Of a DNA stretch of 64,000 bases, positions 43,390 through 50,917 are shown one piece after another. Origin of the DNA: Cupriavidus plantarum (GTDB lineage Bacteria; Pseudomonadota; Gammaproteobacteria; Burkholderiales; Burkholderiaceae); the NCBI RefSeq assembly GCF_905397285.1, contig NZ_CAJPUX010000002.1, positions 992,001-1,056,000 on the forward strand, read 5' to 3'. Numbering within the stretch: position 1 is the stretch's first letter; the number at the start of each line of letters is the position of its first letter. The notes under the pieces are model-generated. The model worked only from the letters and a program-made list of their open reading frames with translations. It did no database searches and was not told the DNA's origin. The position numbers and the translations under genes were made by a program.

Positions 43390-43755
43390 TTGGCAAAGAT
43401 TCTGGTGGTGGACGATTCGAGCGCGGTGCGCGACGAAGTGGCGGGCTTTTTGCGCGGCAATGGCCTCGATGTGCAGATCGCCGTGGATGGCCGGGACGGG
43501 CTGTCGCGCCTCAAGGCTGACCCGGGCATCCGCCTGATCATCAGCGACGTCAACATGCCGAACATGGACGGCCTGACGATGGTCGAGAAGATCCGCGGCG
43601 AGCTCGGCAACAAGAGCGTCAACGTGGTGATGCTGACCACCGAGAGCAGTCCCGCGATGAAGGAACGCGGCAAGGCGGCCGGCGTGAAGGGCTGGATCGT
43701 CAAGCCGTTCAAGGGGGCCGCCGTGCTGGAGGGGCTCAAGAAGCTGGCGATCTGA
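43390..43755 (+). CDS. CheY-like single-domain response regulator
   Basis: 121 aa from the TTG at 43390, with AGGAG 7 nt upstream; the longer frame to 43315 overlaps the previous gene. All receiver residues are present: acidic pair D8/D9, phospho-acceptor D53 in ISDVNMPNMDG, T83 and K105 in VKPF. There is no output domain, so it works by protein-protein contact as CheY does, or passes phosphate on. It ends the kinase/MCP/CheX/CheY operon and is the natural target of the kinase and CheX-like protein. Confidence 0.93.
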   Translation: MAKILVVDDSSAVRDEVAGFLRGNGLDVQIAVDGRDGLSRLKADPGIRLIISDVNMPNMDGLTMVEKIRGELGNKSVNVVMLTTESSPAMKERGKAAGVKGWIVKPFKGAAVLEGLKKLAI

Positions 43756-43772
43756 GGCGGGCTGGCGGCCCC

Positions 43773-45050
43773 TCAGCGCGCGGACTGGCGCACGTAGTGC
43801 GCCAGCGCCGTCGCCAGACGGGCGATCTCGTCGTCGCTCGTGTAGTAGTGGGGCGTCAGCCGCAGCAGCGTGCGCGCATCGGGCGAGCCGAACGCCCACG
43901 GCGTGTGCTGAAGCCCCACGGCTGCCGTATGGATCTCCTGCGCGCGCAGCGCCTCACCGAGAATTTCCGCGCCCGATCGAGGCGACGGCGACATCAGGGT
44001 CGCCACGTCATAGGTGATGAGCGCACTGTTGTCGGCGCCGGCCGCCTCGCGCGGCAGCCATCCGCAGGCGTCTTCGATGGCCCTGACGACCCGCCCGCGC
44101 ACCTGCGCGATCGTGCCCGCGATCCGGTCGAGCCCGACCTGCCGCGCATAATCGCTGGCCGCGCGGAACGCGAGCTTGAGGCCGGGATGCATCTCGCTCG
44201 GCTCGAAGCGCGTCGCGCCCTCCCGGATATGCATGGTGGCATCGCCCGTCCCGTCCGCGGACCAGAAGGCGCCACGCACGTCGAGCCCATCGGGCAGGTC
44301 GAGCCGCCGCAGCGCCCGCGCCGAGTAATGGGCGCCGGCCATGCCGCGCGGCCCGCGCAGCCATTTGCGCGGCGGAAACAGCAGCACGTCGGCGCCGCTT
44401 GCGTGGACATCGAACGGCCGCTGGCCGATCAGATGGCTCGCATCGAGCAGGAACAGCCCGTCATGCGCATGCACGAGTTCCGCGACGCCGTCGAGCGCGA
44501 CGACGGTGCCGAACGTTGCCGACACCGCTGGCACTGATACCACGGGCATCGCACCGCGCGCCACGCCTTGGAGCGCGTGCCGCAACGTTTCGGTCAACGG
44601 AATGTCGCGATCGTCCGGCAATACGGTCAACGCAATCCGTCCCTTGCGCAGCGCCACGCGCAGGTATGCCGCGTTGGCCGCGTACTCGCTGGCGGCACTG
44701 ATCACATGGACGGGCCGCTCGGCCTGCAAGGCGGCGCTCAGCGCCGTTGCCCATGCCGCACTGGCTGAAGGGGCCAATGCAATCGAATCCCCAGGCACGT
44801 CGAGCAACCGCGCGATGCTCGCATGCACGTCGCCGAGCGCCTCCGCGTGTTCGGCCAGCGCGCGATGCGGGCCGACGGCGCGTTCTCGGTCAAGCCAGCC
44901 GGCCAACGCGTCGAGCACCGGCGCGGGGGCGAGGCTCGCGGAACCGTTATTGAAATGGGCGGTGGCGCCATAGCTGGGGGTCTCGCGTCGGATACGCGCC
45001 AGCGCCTCGTCGTCGAGCGCGCGCCATGACCGGTGTCCGGAAGTCTGCAT
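43773..45050 (-). CDS. Class V aminotransferase-fold PLP enzyme (kynureninase/desulfurase-like)
   Basis: 425 aa from the ATG at 45050. The fold is shown by ATAHFNNGSASLAPAPVLDAL at the start, the cofactor stretch GDSIALAPSASAAWATAL, the Asp-containing FLLDASHLIGQRPFDVHASGADVLLFPPRKWLRGPRG with the PLP lysine in PRKWL, and a C-terminal small domain. No conserved late cysteine like that of IscS is apparent, so a lyase, epimerase or aminotransferase role is more likely than desulfuration. The gene is convergent with the CheY-like gene, 17 bp away. The exact reaction is unknown. Confidence 0.82.
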   Translation of the reverse strand: MQTSGHRSWRALDDEALARIRRETPSYGATAHFNNGSASLAPAPVLDALAGWLDRERAVGPHRALAEHAEALGDVHASIARLLDVPGDSIALAPSASAAWATALSAALQAERPVHVISAASEYAANAAYLRVALRKGRIALTVLPDDRDIPLTETLRHALQGVARGAMPVVSVPAVSATFGTVVALDGVAELVHAHDGLFLLDASHLIGQRPFDVHASGADVLLFPPRKWLRGPRGMAGAHYSARALRRLDLPDGLDVRGAFWSADGTGDATMHIREGATRFEPSEMHPGLKLAFRAASDYARQVGLDRIAGTIAQVRGRVVRAIEDACGWLPREAAGADNSALITYDVATLMSPSPRSGAEILGEALRAQEIHTAAVGLQHTPWAFGSPDARTLLRLTPHYYTSDDEIARLATALAHYVRQSAR

Positions 45051-45145
45051 ACGATGTCCTCGCCAATGTCTCTCGCATGGTACTAGAACGCTCGGCACGG
45101 TCCTTGCGCCGGAGGTCGGATCGGATAACAGGATGGGAGACTGGC

Positions 45146-45373
45146 ATGGCAAAGGCATCGCACGCATCGAAGGTGGCGAAGGGCGATAAGGTTCGCTGGC
45201 AAACGTCGCAAGGGCCGACCGAGGGCACCGTCACGCGCAGGGTGACGGCGACCGCCAAGGCCGGCGGCCACACGGCCAAAGCGACGCCATCCGAACCCCA
45301 ATATGAAGTCAAGAGCGCCCGAAGCGGCAAAAAAGCGATCCACAAGGCAGATGCGCTGAAGAAGATCCGCTGA
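45146..45373 (+). CDS. HVA1/DUF2945 (hypervirulence-associated, TUDOR-like) small protein
   Basis: 75 aa, strongly basic. It begins MAKASHASKVAKGDKVRWQTSQGPTEGTVTRRVT and continues with PQYEVKSARSGKKAIHKADALKKI, the DUF2945/HVA1 pattern of a small beta-barrel. GGGAGA lies upstream of the ATG. These proteins are found in bacteria and fungi, and their role is not established. It sits between the divergent PLP-enzyme gene and the SOS-controlled operon. Confidence 0.85.
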   Translation: MAKASHASKVAKGDKVRWQTSQGPTEGTVTRRVTATAKAGGHTAKATPSEPQYEVKSARSGKKAIHKADALKKIR

Positions 45374-45389
45374 CGCCGGTGCACGCACC

Positions 45390-45417
45390 TTGCATGTCGG
45401 AGGCTTCCGCGTAGAAT
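45390..45417 (+). promoter_or_regulatory. Sigma-70 promoter of the SOS operon
   Basis: TTGCAT (45390-45395) and TAGAAT (45412-45417) are separated by 16 bp; the -10 is a five-of-six match. Transcription would start inside the LexA box that follows directly, so bound LexA would block initiation. Confidence 0.55.
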
Positions 45418-45418
45418 A

Positions 45419-45434
45419 CTGTATATCCATACAG
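45419..45434. promoter_or_regulatory. LexA (SOS) box
   Basis: CTGTATATCCATACAG has the exact CTGT-N8-ACAG form of the gamma/beta-proteobacterial LexA operator, with an AT-rich centre. It overlaps the predicted transcription start 17 bp before the radical SAM gene's ATG (45452). Confidence 0.9.
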
Positions 45435-45451
45435 TATCCGGTTGCAGCCCC

Positions 45452-46699
45452 ATGGAACTGCTGACAAAGCTCGAAATTTTGGCGGATGCCGCCAAGTACG
45501 ACGCCTCCTGCGCGAGTAGCGGCGCGCCCAAACGCGACTCGAAGGGACGTGAAGGTCTGGGCGCCAGTACGGGCGCGGGGATCTGCCACAGCTTCACCCC
45601 GGACGGGCGCTGCGTCTCGCTCCTCAAGATCCTGCTCACCAATTTCTGCCAGTACGATTGCCAATATTGCGTGAACCGGCGGTCCAGCAATGTGCCGCGG
45701 GCGCGATTTCTGCCGAGCGAGGTTGTCGACCTGACGCTCGATTTTTATCGCCGCAACTATATCGACGGGCTGTTCCTGAGTTCGGGGATCATCCGCAGCG
45801 CCGACTACACGATGGAGCAACTGGTCGAGGTCGCACGCGCGCTGCGCGAGGATCATCAGTTTCGCGGCTACATCCATCTGAAGACGATTCCCGACGCCGA
45901 TCCGAAGCTGATCGACGCGGCAGGCCGTCATGCCGACCGGCTCAGCGTGAATATCGAACTGCCCACGGATGGCGGGCTGCAGCGGCTTGCGCCCGAGAAG
46001 AACGCGCATACGATCAAGCGCGCGATGGGCACGATCCGGCTGGCGCAGGAAGAAGCCGAGCACGAGACACGCGCGCCGCATCACGCGCCGGTGAGGGCGC
46101 CGGCGGGGCAGAGCACGCAGATGATCGTCGGCGCGGATGAAGCGGACGACCGGACGATCCTGCAGACGGCGCAGACGCTGTATGGCGCGTACAAGCTCAA
46201 GCGTGTCTATTACTCGGCGTTCAGTCCGATTCCGGACAGTCCCAACGGTCTGCCGGCCAAGGCGCCGCCGCTGTTGCGCGAGCATCGGCTGTATCAGGCG
46301 GACTTTCTGTTGCGCGGCTATGGGTTTGGGGCCGAGGAACTGTTCCAGAAGGATGGCGACCTGCCGCTCGATATCGACCCCAAGCTGGCCTGGGCGTTGG
46401 CGCATCGGGAGTCGTTTCCCGTGGATCTCAATCGCGCGCCGCAGCGGATGATTGCGCGCGTGCCGGGTATCGGCATGCGGAATGCGAAGCGGATCGCGGA
46501 GCTTCGTCGGCTGCGCGCGGTGCGATATCAGGATCTCGTGCGGTTGCGGTGCGCGATGGATACGGTCAAGCCGTTCATCGTGGTGCAGGACTACAAGCCT
46601 TCTCTGGCGGATCCGACGTCGGAGCAGCTTCGGCGCGCGTTGGGGAAGATCGACAAACACGCGCAGCAGCCGGCGCAGCAGCAGCTCGTCTTGTTATGA
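45452..46699 (+). CDS. Putative DNA modification/repair radical SAM protein (UDG-linked)
   Basis: 415 aa. The radical SAM cluster motif is C66-x3-C70-x2-C73 (NFCQYDCQYC), after ICHSFTPDGRCVSLLKILLTN. The family-specific C-terminal part (FPVDLNRAPQRMIARVPGIGMRNAKRIAELRRLR) is a helix-hairpin-helix that probably binds DNA. This matches the radical SAM family that is linked to a uracil-DNA glycosylase-like gene. The biochemical activity is not established; repair of a DNA lesion by radical chemistry, as in spore photoproduct lyase, is the usual proposal. A perfect LexA box precedes it, and its TGA overlaps the UdgX-fusion ATG by 4 bp. Confidence 0.92.
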   Translation: MELLTKLEILADAAKYDASCASSGAPKRDSKGREGLGASTGAGICHSFTPDGRCVSLLKILLTNFCQYDCQYCVNRRSSNVPRARFLPSEVVDLTLDFYRRNYIDGLFLSSGIIRSADYTMEQLVEVARALREDHQFRGYIHLKTIPDADPKLIDAAGRHADRLSVNIELPTDGGLQRLAPEKNAHTIKRAMGTIRLAQEEAEHETRAPHHAPVRAPAGQSTQMIVGADEADDRTILQTAQTLYGAYKLKRVYYSAFSPIPDSPNGLPAKAPPLLREHRLYQADFLLRGYGFGAEELFQKDGDLPLDIDPKLAWALAHRESFPVDLNRAPQRMIARVPGIGMRNAKRIAELRRLRAVRYQDLVRLRCAMDTVKPFIVVQDYKPSLADPTSEQLRRALGKIDKHAQQPAQQQLVLL

Positions 46700-48339
46700 C
46701 CATGGCGACGCGCACGCTCGTCGTCGAGTGCGCGGTCGACGGCGGTTATGGTGCTTGGCGCGAGCAGGCGCTGCGCGCGCTCGCCGCGCGGTGGGCGCCG
46801 GAAACGGTCACGTGGATCGAACGCGGGCCCGGCCGGGCGACAGCCATGGAACAACTCGCGCTCGGCGACGCGCCGGCGGCGCTGTGGGATGACGTCAATG
46901 CCAACGCCAACGCCCACGCCAACGCCCACGCCAACGCCAACGCCAACGCCGACGCCAACGCCGACGCCGACGCGAAGTCAGACGCTATTGCGGACACGGG
47001 CGCACCCGCGCCGCCCGCCCCGCAGGTCCGCATCTCCAAAGCCCTCGCACAACTGCTGCGCGATGCGGCGCGTTTCCGCTCGGCGGAGCGGTGGGCCTTC
47101 CTGTACCGCGTGCTCTGGCGCTGGCAGGCAGGCGACCGTGCCGTCGCCTCGGCCGCCGACGAGGACGGCGCACGCCTGCATGCGATGGCGAAATCCGTCC
47201 GCCGCGCGATGCACGACATGATCGCGTACGTCCGTTTTCGCGAGGTCGGCGGCCCGCCCCCCGGGCCCGAAGCCGACGCCATCGCCGCGGGCGAAGTCGC
47301 GGGCGATCTCCCGCAGTTCGTCGCGTGGTACGAGCCCGACCACGACGTACTCGGGGAAGCCGCCGAGCACTTCGCCAAACGCATGGGCACCGCCTCGTGG
47401 TGGATCGGCACGCCACAAGGCGCGGCTTTATGGAACGGCCAGTCGATGCAGCTATCGGCCGCGCCCGAAGACACTGGTGCCTCGAACGCCGCCGCCATGC
47501 GCTCCGCCGCAAAAGGAGACCGCGCCGAGCCGCTCTGGCTCGCCTACTACCGCAGCACGTTCAACCCCGCCCGCATCAACGAGGCCGCGCTGCATCAGCA
47601 CATGCCCGTGCGGTTCTGGAAAGGCCTCCCCGAGGGCGCGCTGATTCCCGGCATGGTCGCCGAAGCCCGCAACGGCGCCCGCCGCGTGGCGCAAGCCAGC
47701 ACCGTCGGGACGATGCGCGGGAAGCAGGTGGCCGTTGAAGCGGAACAGGCGCTGCCGCAGCGCGCGGCCCCGACGTCGCTCGACCAGTGCCGGCGCTGCG
47801 AGCTCTGGGAACATGCGACGCAGGCCGTCGCGGGTCTCGGTCCGGCGTCGGCGCGCATCATGCTCGTGGGCGAGCAGCCCGGCGATCAGGAAGACCTGGC
47901 CGGGCGCCCCTTCGTCGGCCCGGCCGGCAAGGTGCTCCACGACGCGATGCGCCGCGCGGGGGTGGCGCCAGAGTCGGTCTTCATGACCAACGCGGTGAAG
48001 CACTTCAAATGGGTCGCGAACGGCAAGCGCCGCTTGCACAAGACTCCGGCGCAGCGGGAGGTTGACGCCTGCGCTCATTGGCTCGAGCAGGAGCGCGCGA
48101 CTGTGCGGCCGGCGGTCATCGTCACGCTGGGCGCCACGGCGCTGCGCGCGATCCTTGGGCACAAGGCGGAACTGCGCGATTACCTCGACACGCCCGTGCG
48201 TACGGACGACGGCACGTGGCTTGTGGCCACCTGGCACCCGTCGTATGCGCTGCGCGCGCGCGAACCGGGCGCGCCGGAAAAGATCGCCGCCGCGATCGAA
48301 GCCGCCATGGCGTGCGCGCGCCGGCTCGCGGCCGGCTGA
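46696..48339 (+). CDS. DUF4130-UdgX fusion: covalent uracil-DNA binding/glycosylase protein
   Basis: 547 aa. The N-terminal 290 residues form the DUF4130 domain (RTLVVECAVDGGYGAWREQALRAL; RRAMHDMIAYVRFRE; PQFVAWYEPDHDVLGEAAEHFAKRM; PLWLAYYRSTFNPARIN). The C-terminal part is UdgX: GEQPGDQED (392-400), PFVGPAGKVLHDAMRRAG, the insertion GKRRLHKTP with H448, equivalent to the His that forms a covalent bond with the abasic site in UdgX, and WHPSYALR (H514). A CxxC pair (QCRRCELW) belongs to the Fe-S cluster. It is coupled to the radical SAM gene and SOS controlled. A hexanucleotide repeat inserts an Asn/His/Asp-Ala run inside the DUF4130 domain at about residues 69-92. Confidence 0.93.
   Translation: MTMATRTLVVECAVDGGYGAWREQALRALAARWAPETVTWIERGPGRATAMEQLALGDAPAALWDDVNANANAHANAHANANANADANADADAKSDAIADTGAPAPPAPQVRISKALAQLLRDAARFRSAERWAFLYRVLWRWQAGDRAVASAADEDGARLHAMAKSVRRAMHDMIAYVRFREVGGPPPGPEADAIAAGEVAGDLPQFVAWYEPDHDVLGEAAEHFAKRMGTASWWIGTPQGAALWNGQSMQLSAAPEDTGASNAAAMRSAAKGDRAEPLWLAYYRSTFNPARINEAALHQHMPVRFWKGLPEGALIPGMVAEARNGARRVAQASTVGTMRGKQVAVEAEQALPQRAAPTSLDQCRRCELWEHATQAVAGLGPASARIMLVGEQPGDQEDLAGRPFVGPAGKVLHDAMRRAGVAPESVFMTNAVKHFKWVANGKRRLHKTPAQREVDACAHWLEQERATVRPAVIVTLGATALRAILGHKAELRDYLDTPVRTDDGTWLVATWHPSYALRAREPGAPEKIAAAIEAAMACARRLAAG
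46900..46971 (+). repeat. Twelve 6-bp tandem repeats inside the DUF4130-UdgX gene
   Basis: Twelve head-to-tail hexamers of the form GCC-(A/C/G)AC encode alternating Ala with Asn, His or Asp. The unit length keeps frame. The run interrupts the DUF4130 domain between its first strand/helix and the APQVRISKALAQLLRD segment, where relatives have a short linker (from family knowledge, not checked here). Confidence 0.9.
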
Positions 48340-48368
48340 GTCATTTCCCCGTCGAATATCTTCGATTA

Positions 48369-48384
48369 CGGAAATAAATTTCCG
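48369..48384. promoter_or_regulatory. Palindrome upstream of the aldehyde dehydrogenase operon
   Basis: CGGAAAT-AA-ATTTCCG is a perfect 7+2+7 inverted repeat, AT-rich at its centre, in the 233-bp gap between the UdgX fusion and the aldehyde dehydrogenase. It lies about 190 bp before the latter. It could be a regulator site; no dedicated regulator gene is adjacent. Confidence 0.5.
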
Positions 48385-48572
48385 GAATGCCGGCGGCCCC
48401 ACCAGAATGGGTATGCGGACAGATGGCGATGGTGGACCCGGATGCTGCCACGAATGCAGGCACCCAAGCACGATTTCACAGGGTTTAACCACGCCGGGCC
48501 GTCCGGACTGCTAGCGTCTAGGGTGATACCGATGCGAGCCCCATGTGATCCCCACGAACGAGGAGTCCGGAC

Positions 48573-49949
48573 ATGATCGAAGTTGTGCAGGCGTTCGACC
48601 GCAAGCCCATCGCGGACATCGAGAGCGACGACGCCGCCGCGCTCGAGCGCAAGCTCGTGACCGCGCGGCGGCTGTTCCGCGACCGCACCGCATGGATTCC
48701 CGTGCACGAGCGGATGGCGATCCTGGAACGGCTCGCCGCGCTGATGGCGGCCGAACGCGATGCGTTGGGCATGCAGATCGCGCGGGAGGGCGGCAAGCCG
48801 CTGACCGATGCGCTCGTCGAAACCGATCGCGCGATCGACGGCGTACGCAATGGCGTCGACGTGCTGCGCACGAAGGCCGGGCGCGAGATCCCGATGGGCC
48901 TGACCCGCGCGAGCGACGCCCGGCGCGCGTTCACGATCGTCGAGCCGATCGGCGTGGTGGCCGCGATCTCCGCGTTCAACCATCCGTTGAACCTTGTCGT
49001 GCATCAGATCGTGCCTGCGATCGTCGCGGGGTGCCCCGTCATCATCAAGCCCGCCGGCCCCACGCCGCTCTCGTGCCTGCGCTTTGCCGAGCTCGTGCGC
49101 GAGGCGGGCCTGCCCGATGGCTGGTGCCAAACCTTCGTGCCGGAATCCACCGATCTGGCCGAGCGGCTCGTGACCGATCCACGCGTCGCGTTCCTGAGCT
49201 TCATCGGCTCCGCCCGCGTGGGCTGGTATCTGCGATCCAAACTCGCCCCGGGCGCGCGATGCGCCCTCGAGCATGGCGGTGTCGCGCCGGCGATCATCGA
49301 CCGCTCGGCCGATCTCGACAAGATCGTCGAGCCGCTGGTCAAGGGCGGCTATTACCACGCTGGGCAGGTCTGCGTCTCGACCCAGCGCATCTACGTGCAT
49401 GCCGATCGGGCCGACGCTTTCACCGAACGCTTTGCGGCGCGGGTCGCGCAACTGAAGGTCGGCGATCCGACGCTCGCGGAGACCGAGGTCGGCCCCCTGA
49501 TCACGCCAAAGGAAGCCGCGCGCGTGCAGAGCTGGATTGCTGAAGCGGTGGCCGGGGGCGCGCGCCAGCTCGGCGGCGGCAGCCTGAGCGAAACGACGCT
49601 CAAGCCGTCGGTGCTGGTCGAGCCGCCCCGGCATGCCAAGGTGTCCACGCTCGAAGTCTTCGGCCCGCTGACCTGCATCTATGCGTACAAGGACATCGAC
49701 GAGGCTATCGAATCGGCCAATTCGCTCCCCGTTGCATTCCAGGCGAGCGTGTTCACGGAAAACCTGCGCGTCGCGCTCGATGCCGCGGAACGCCTCGACG
49801 CCTCGGCCGTCATGATCAACGACCACACCGCGTTCCGCACGGACTGGATGCCGTTTGCGGGCCGCCGCGAATCCGGCTACGGCATCGGCGGCATTCCGTG
49901 GACCGTCGACGAGATGACCGAAGAGAAGATGATCGTCTTCAAGTCCTGA
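48573..49949 (+). CDS. NAD(P)-dependent aldehyde dehydrogenase (sulfo-/phosphonoacetaldehyde dehydrogenase-like group)
   Basis: 458 aa. Catalytic Cys is C267 (YYHAGQVCVSTQRIYV) and the Glu is E233 in ALEHGGVAP, where ELGG is usual; the cofactor loop is AFNHPLNLVVHQIVPAIVAG. The HAGQVCVSTQRI form is shared by the subgroup that includes lactaldehyde, sulfoacetaldehyde and phosphonoacetaldehyde dehydrogenases, so a small substituted aldehyde is likely. AGGAG precedes the ATG. An OpuAC-like receptor follows 31 bp downstream, hinting that the aldehyde derives from an imported quaternary amine or similar compound. Confidence 0.88.
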   Translation: MIEVVQAFDRKPIADIESDDAAALERKLVTARRLFRDRTAWIPVHERMAILERLAALMAAERDALGMQIAREGGKPLTDALVETDRAIDGVRNGVDVLRTKAGREIPMGLTRASDARRAFTIVEPIGVVAAISAFNHPLNLVVHQIVPAIVAGCPVIIKPAGPTPLSCLRFAELVREAGLPDGWCQTFVPESTDLAERLVTDPRVAFLSFIGSARVGWYLRSKLAPGARCALEHGGVAPAIIDRSADLDKIVEPLVKGGYYHAGQVCVSTQRIYVHADRADAFTERFAARVAQLKVGDPTLAETEVGPLITPKEAARVQSWIAEAVAGGARQLGGGSLSETTLKPSVLVEPPRHAKVSTLEVFGPLTCIYAYKDIDEAIESANSLPVAFQASVFTENLRVALDAAERLDASAVMINDHTAFRTDWMPFAGRRESGYGIGGIPWTVDEMTEEKMIVFKS

Positions 49950-49980
49950 ATTTTCAAAGACTCACGCAGGAGAACCATCG

Positions 49981-50856
49981 ATGTTGAAACACGCTGTGCG
50001 GGCGCTGACCGCTCTCGTTCTATGTACCGGACCGCTGGGACCGGCCCACGCGCAACAGGCGGCACCCGTCACCATGGGCCAGATCAACCTGACCTTCTAC
50101 GTCGCCACGGGCGCCGTGGTGCAGGCCGTGCTCGAAGACCTCGGCCACAAGGTCACCGTGTCCGAAGGCAATCACCCGACGATCTACGAACGGCTCGGCA
50201 AGGGCGAGGTCGACATGCTCGTCGCATCGTGGCTGCCGAATGCGCATGGCAGGCTGCAGGCGCCGCTGGCAGACCAGCTCGTGGAGGCGACCACGCTATA
50301 CGAGAACGCGAAGCTCTACTGGGCCGTGCCCGCGCATGTGCCCGTGTCCGCGGTGCGTTCGGTCGACGACCTGCGCAAGCCCGACGTGGCCGCGCGGATG
50401 GACAAGGACATCGTCGGCGTGGGACCGGGATCGGGTCTGATGGTGGGCTCCGGCGAGATCATGAAGCGCTATGGGCTGGAGGCGGCCGGCTACAAGCTCG
50501 GCATCGCGCCGGCGCCGGAATGGGCCAGGCGCCTTGGCGATGCGACGGCATCGGGCAAATGGATGGTCATGCCGCTTTGGCAACCGCAGTATCTGAACGC
50601 GGTCTATCCGGTGCGCGTCCTGGAGGAGCCGCAAGGCGTGTTCGGCACCGACCGCGCGGTGGTCGTCGTGCGCAAGACGGCCTGGGAAACGTGGCCCGCG
50701 CGTACGCGCACGGTGCTGTCGCGCGTGCAGCTCGGCATTCCCGTGGTGACGGAGCTGGAGCGGCAGATCGTCGTGGAGAAGAGGCCGTCCGCGCAGGTCG
50801 CGCGCGACTGGATGCGCGCGAACCCGGACATCGTGAAGGCCTGGTTCGCGCAATAA
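49981..50856 (+). CDS. OpuAC-family (glycine betaine/choline-type) substrate-binding protein
   Basis: 291 aa with a Sec signal (about 1-25, ending GPAHAQQA). The mature domain matches OpuAC/ProX: VTMGQINLTFYVATGAVVQAVLEDLGHKVTVSEGNHPTIYERLGKGEVDMLVASWLPNAHG, GVGPGSGLMVGSGEIMKRYGLE and VPL-like KWMVMPLWQPQYLN. In relatives such receptors cage quaternary amines with aromatic residues; Trp residues at SWLPN and PLWQP fit. AGGAGA lies before the ATG. No permease or ATPase gene follows, so this receptor is separated from its transporter. Confidence 0.9.
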   Translation: MLKHAVRALTALVLCTGPLGPAHAQQAAPVTMGQINLTFYVATGAVVQAVLEDLGHKVTVSEGNHPTIYERLGKGEVDMLVASWLPNAHGRLQAPLADQLVEATTLYENAKLYWAVPAHVPVSAVRSVDDLRKPDVAARMDKDIVGVGPGSGLMVGSGEIMKRYGLEAAGYKLGIAPAPEWARRLGDATASGKWMVMPLWQPQYLNAVYPVRVLEEPQGVFGTDRAVVVVRKTAWETWPARTRTVLSRVQLGIPVVTELERQIVVEKRPSAQVARDWMRANPDIVKAWFAQ

Positions 50857-50868
50857 GGGACGCAACCA

Positions 50869-50892
50869 GGGGCGCAACAAGGGGCGCAACAA
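50869..50892 (+). repeat. Tandem 12-bp repeat after the receptor gene
   Basis: Two exact copies of GGGGCGCAACAA lie head to tail, preceded by a degenerate half copy, within the convergent gap between the OpuAC-like gene and the lysR gene. No terminator hairpin is visible there. Confidence 0.8.
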
Positions 50893-50917
50893 GGCGGGGA
50901 ATAGCCGGTGTCGGCGG

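Noticed and set aside
46900-46971. The hexamer array as a CRISPR or iteron-like array
   Set aside because: Units are 6 bp without spacers and lie in frame inside a protein gene; there are no cas or replication genes nearby.
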